From Hyphomonadaceae bacterium (lineage in GTDB: Bacteria; Pseudomonadota; Alphaproteobacteria; Caulobacterales; Aquidulcibacteraceae), in NCBI GenBank assembly GCA_019753105.1, contig JAIELJ010000012.1, positions 124,001 to 188,000 of the forward strand: DNA of 64,000 nucleotides, written 5' to 3'. Position 1 is the stretch's first letter, and the number at the start of each line of letters is the position of its first letter. Under the pieces are notes generated by a model. It was given only the letters and a program-made list of their open reading frames with translations, had not been told where the DNA came from and did not search any database. The translations under genes and the position numbers were made by a program. This document shows positions 63,401 through 64,000 of the stretch, piece after piece.

Positions 63401-63961
63401 ATGGCTGAGCGAATGGGCGTATCTGGATGGTCAGGCGTGCTTGGCACTTGGGTCAGCATAGTGGGCGTCTTTGGCGGTGGTGTCGCTGCCTTGAACACAT
63501 ATGGCGAAGAGGTCGCCAAGATGGAGGACGCACGCGTTGTGCAGACCTTCGCTTTGTTCGAGATGTTCAGCAGCGCCGAGCGGCTTCAAGCGCGACAGAG
63601 AATTCTGGACGCGGCCAACAGCCGTACTGAGTACGAGGGTCATGATCTTTGGATCACGCTCGACTTCTACGACGCCCTCCAGGTGTGCGTTGAACGCAAC
63701 CTCTGCGACCAAGATTTGGCCGTGCGGCTGTTTCAACCTTATGCCGTTCCCATTTGGAACGGACTGAGTTCGGACATTGTCTCTGGACGCACGCCCAGCG
63801 ATCCAAACATGGGAGCAGGCATCGAGTGGATGGCCTCGCTTCCACTCTCCGAAGGCGCCGCGGTCACTTTGGAAGTTGCCGAGCCCGCAGCGCCAGATTC
63901 TCTGACGACGGAAGTGGCGCCGGTCACTAGTGATGCGTTGGCTGAAACGCCGAGCGAGTGA
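63401..63961 (+). CDS. Small membrane-anchored helical protein, unknown function
   Basis: A 186-aa protein with a short hydrophobic N-terminal segment (VLGTWVSIVGVFGGGVAAL) and a helical soluble domain (EDARVVQTFALFEMFSSAERLQARQRILD), followed by an Ala/Thr/Pro-rich tail. It vaguely resembles DUF4760-type proteins, not firmly. The ATG is preceded by AAGGGGGATGG. The gap before it (117 bases) shows no other signal; the last bases after its stop carry nothing recognisable. Confidence 0.6.
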   Translation: MAERMGVSGWSGVLGTWVSIVGVFGGGVAALNTYGEEVAKMEDARVVQTFALFEMFSSAERLQARQRILDAANSRTEYEGHDLWITLDFYDALQVCVERNLCDQDLAVRLFQPYAVPIWNGLSSDIVSGRTPSDPNMGAGIEWMASLPLSEGAAVTLEVAEPAAPDSLTTEVAPVTSDALAETPSE

Positions 63962-64000
63962 TATCAAACAGCCTAATCGCGCCGTTGCTGCACGCGCTAA

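Overview
The window is a GC-rich alphaproteobacterial chromosome segment. The left edge is the end of a bacteriochlorophyll gene block (bchG, PucC/BCH2-type carrier, bchP, tspO) in tight translational coupling, so the organism probably has a photosynthesis gene cluster. The gene repertoire (FlaEY/FliD-like giant protein, TorF-type porin, SBBP propellers, MoxR/VWA/SWIM cluster, DUF6090) fits Caulobacterales or Hyphomonadaceae-like lineages. That placement is inferred from the families only.

Layout. 1-3.9 kb: photosynthesis block, plus a three-helix membrane protein and a DUF3833 protein. 4-9.7 kb (minus strand): a patatin / DsbA / cytochrome c run, and a response regulator / sensor kinase pair preceded by a small exported protein. 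9.9-14.2 kb: ferredoxin-NADP reductase, M28 lipoprotein peptidase, GST and a TauE/SafE carrier. 14.3-18.7 kb: a 1495-aa hook-IN/propeller protein. 18.8-25.4 kb: an exported formylglycine-generating enzyme; a TetR/haloalkane dehalogenase pair with a perfect palindromic operator in the divergent promoter region; and a four-gene operon of MBL hydrolase, sulfatase, DUF1330-like protein and DsbA-fold isomerase. 25.4-26.4 kb: an integrase with a nonsense mutation. 26.5-34.2 kb (minus): a four-gene operon of phosphoesterase-catalase fusion, small unknown protein, DyP peroxidase and cyclase/AAA regulator. 34.5-41.8 kb (minus): a five-gene SWIM / DUF5691 / MoxR / DUF5682 / VWA operon.

42-54.7 kb is a looser accessory stretch: single genes, a frameshifted AraC-type regulator, two S41 peptidase-like proteins, an internally deleted LysM gene copy, and degenerate ~100-bp repeats in the intergenic spaces. 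55-62.3 kb (minus) is an envelope block: a PrsW-family protease, a 1018-aa predicted outer-membrane protein combining a gluzincin protease, a propeller and a beta-barrel, a protein made of about 48 tandem decapeptide repeats, and an M23/LysM hydrolase. The intact LysM lipoprotein and an unknown protein close the window.

The most unusual items are the decapeptide-repeat protein with its protease-propeller-barrel neighbour, the phosphoesterase-catalase fusion operon, and the exported formylglycine-generating enzyme close to a cysteine-type sulfatase. I found no rRNA, tRNA or CRISPR array.
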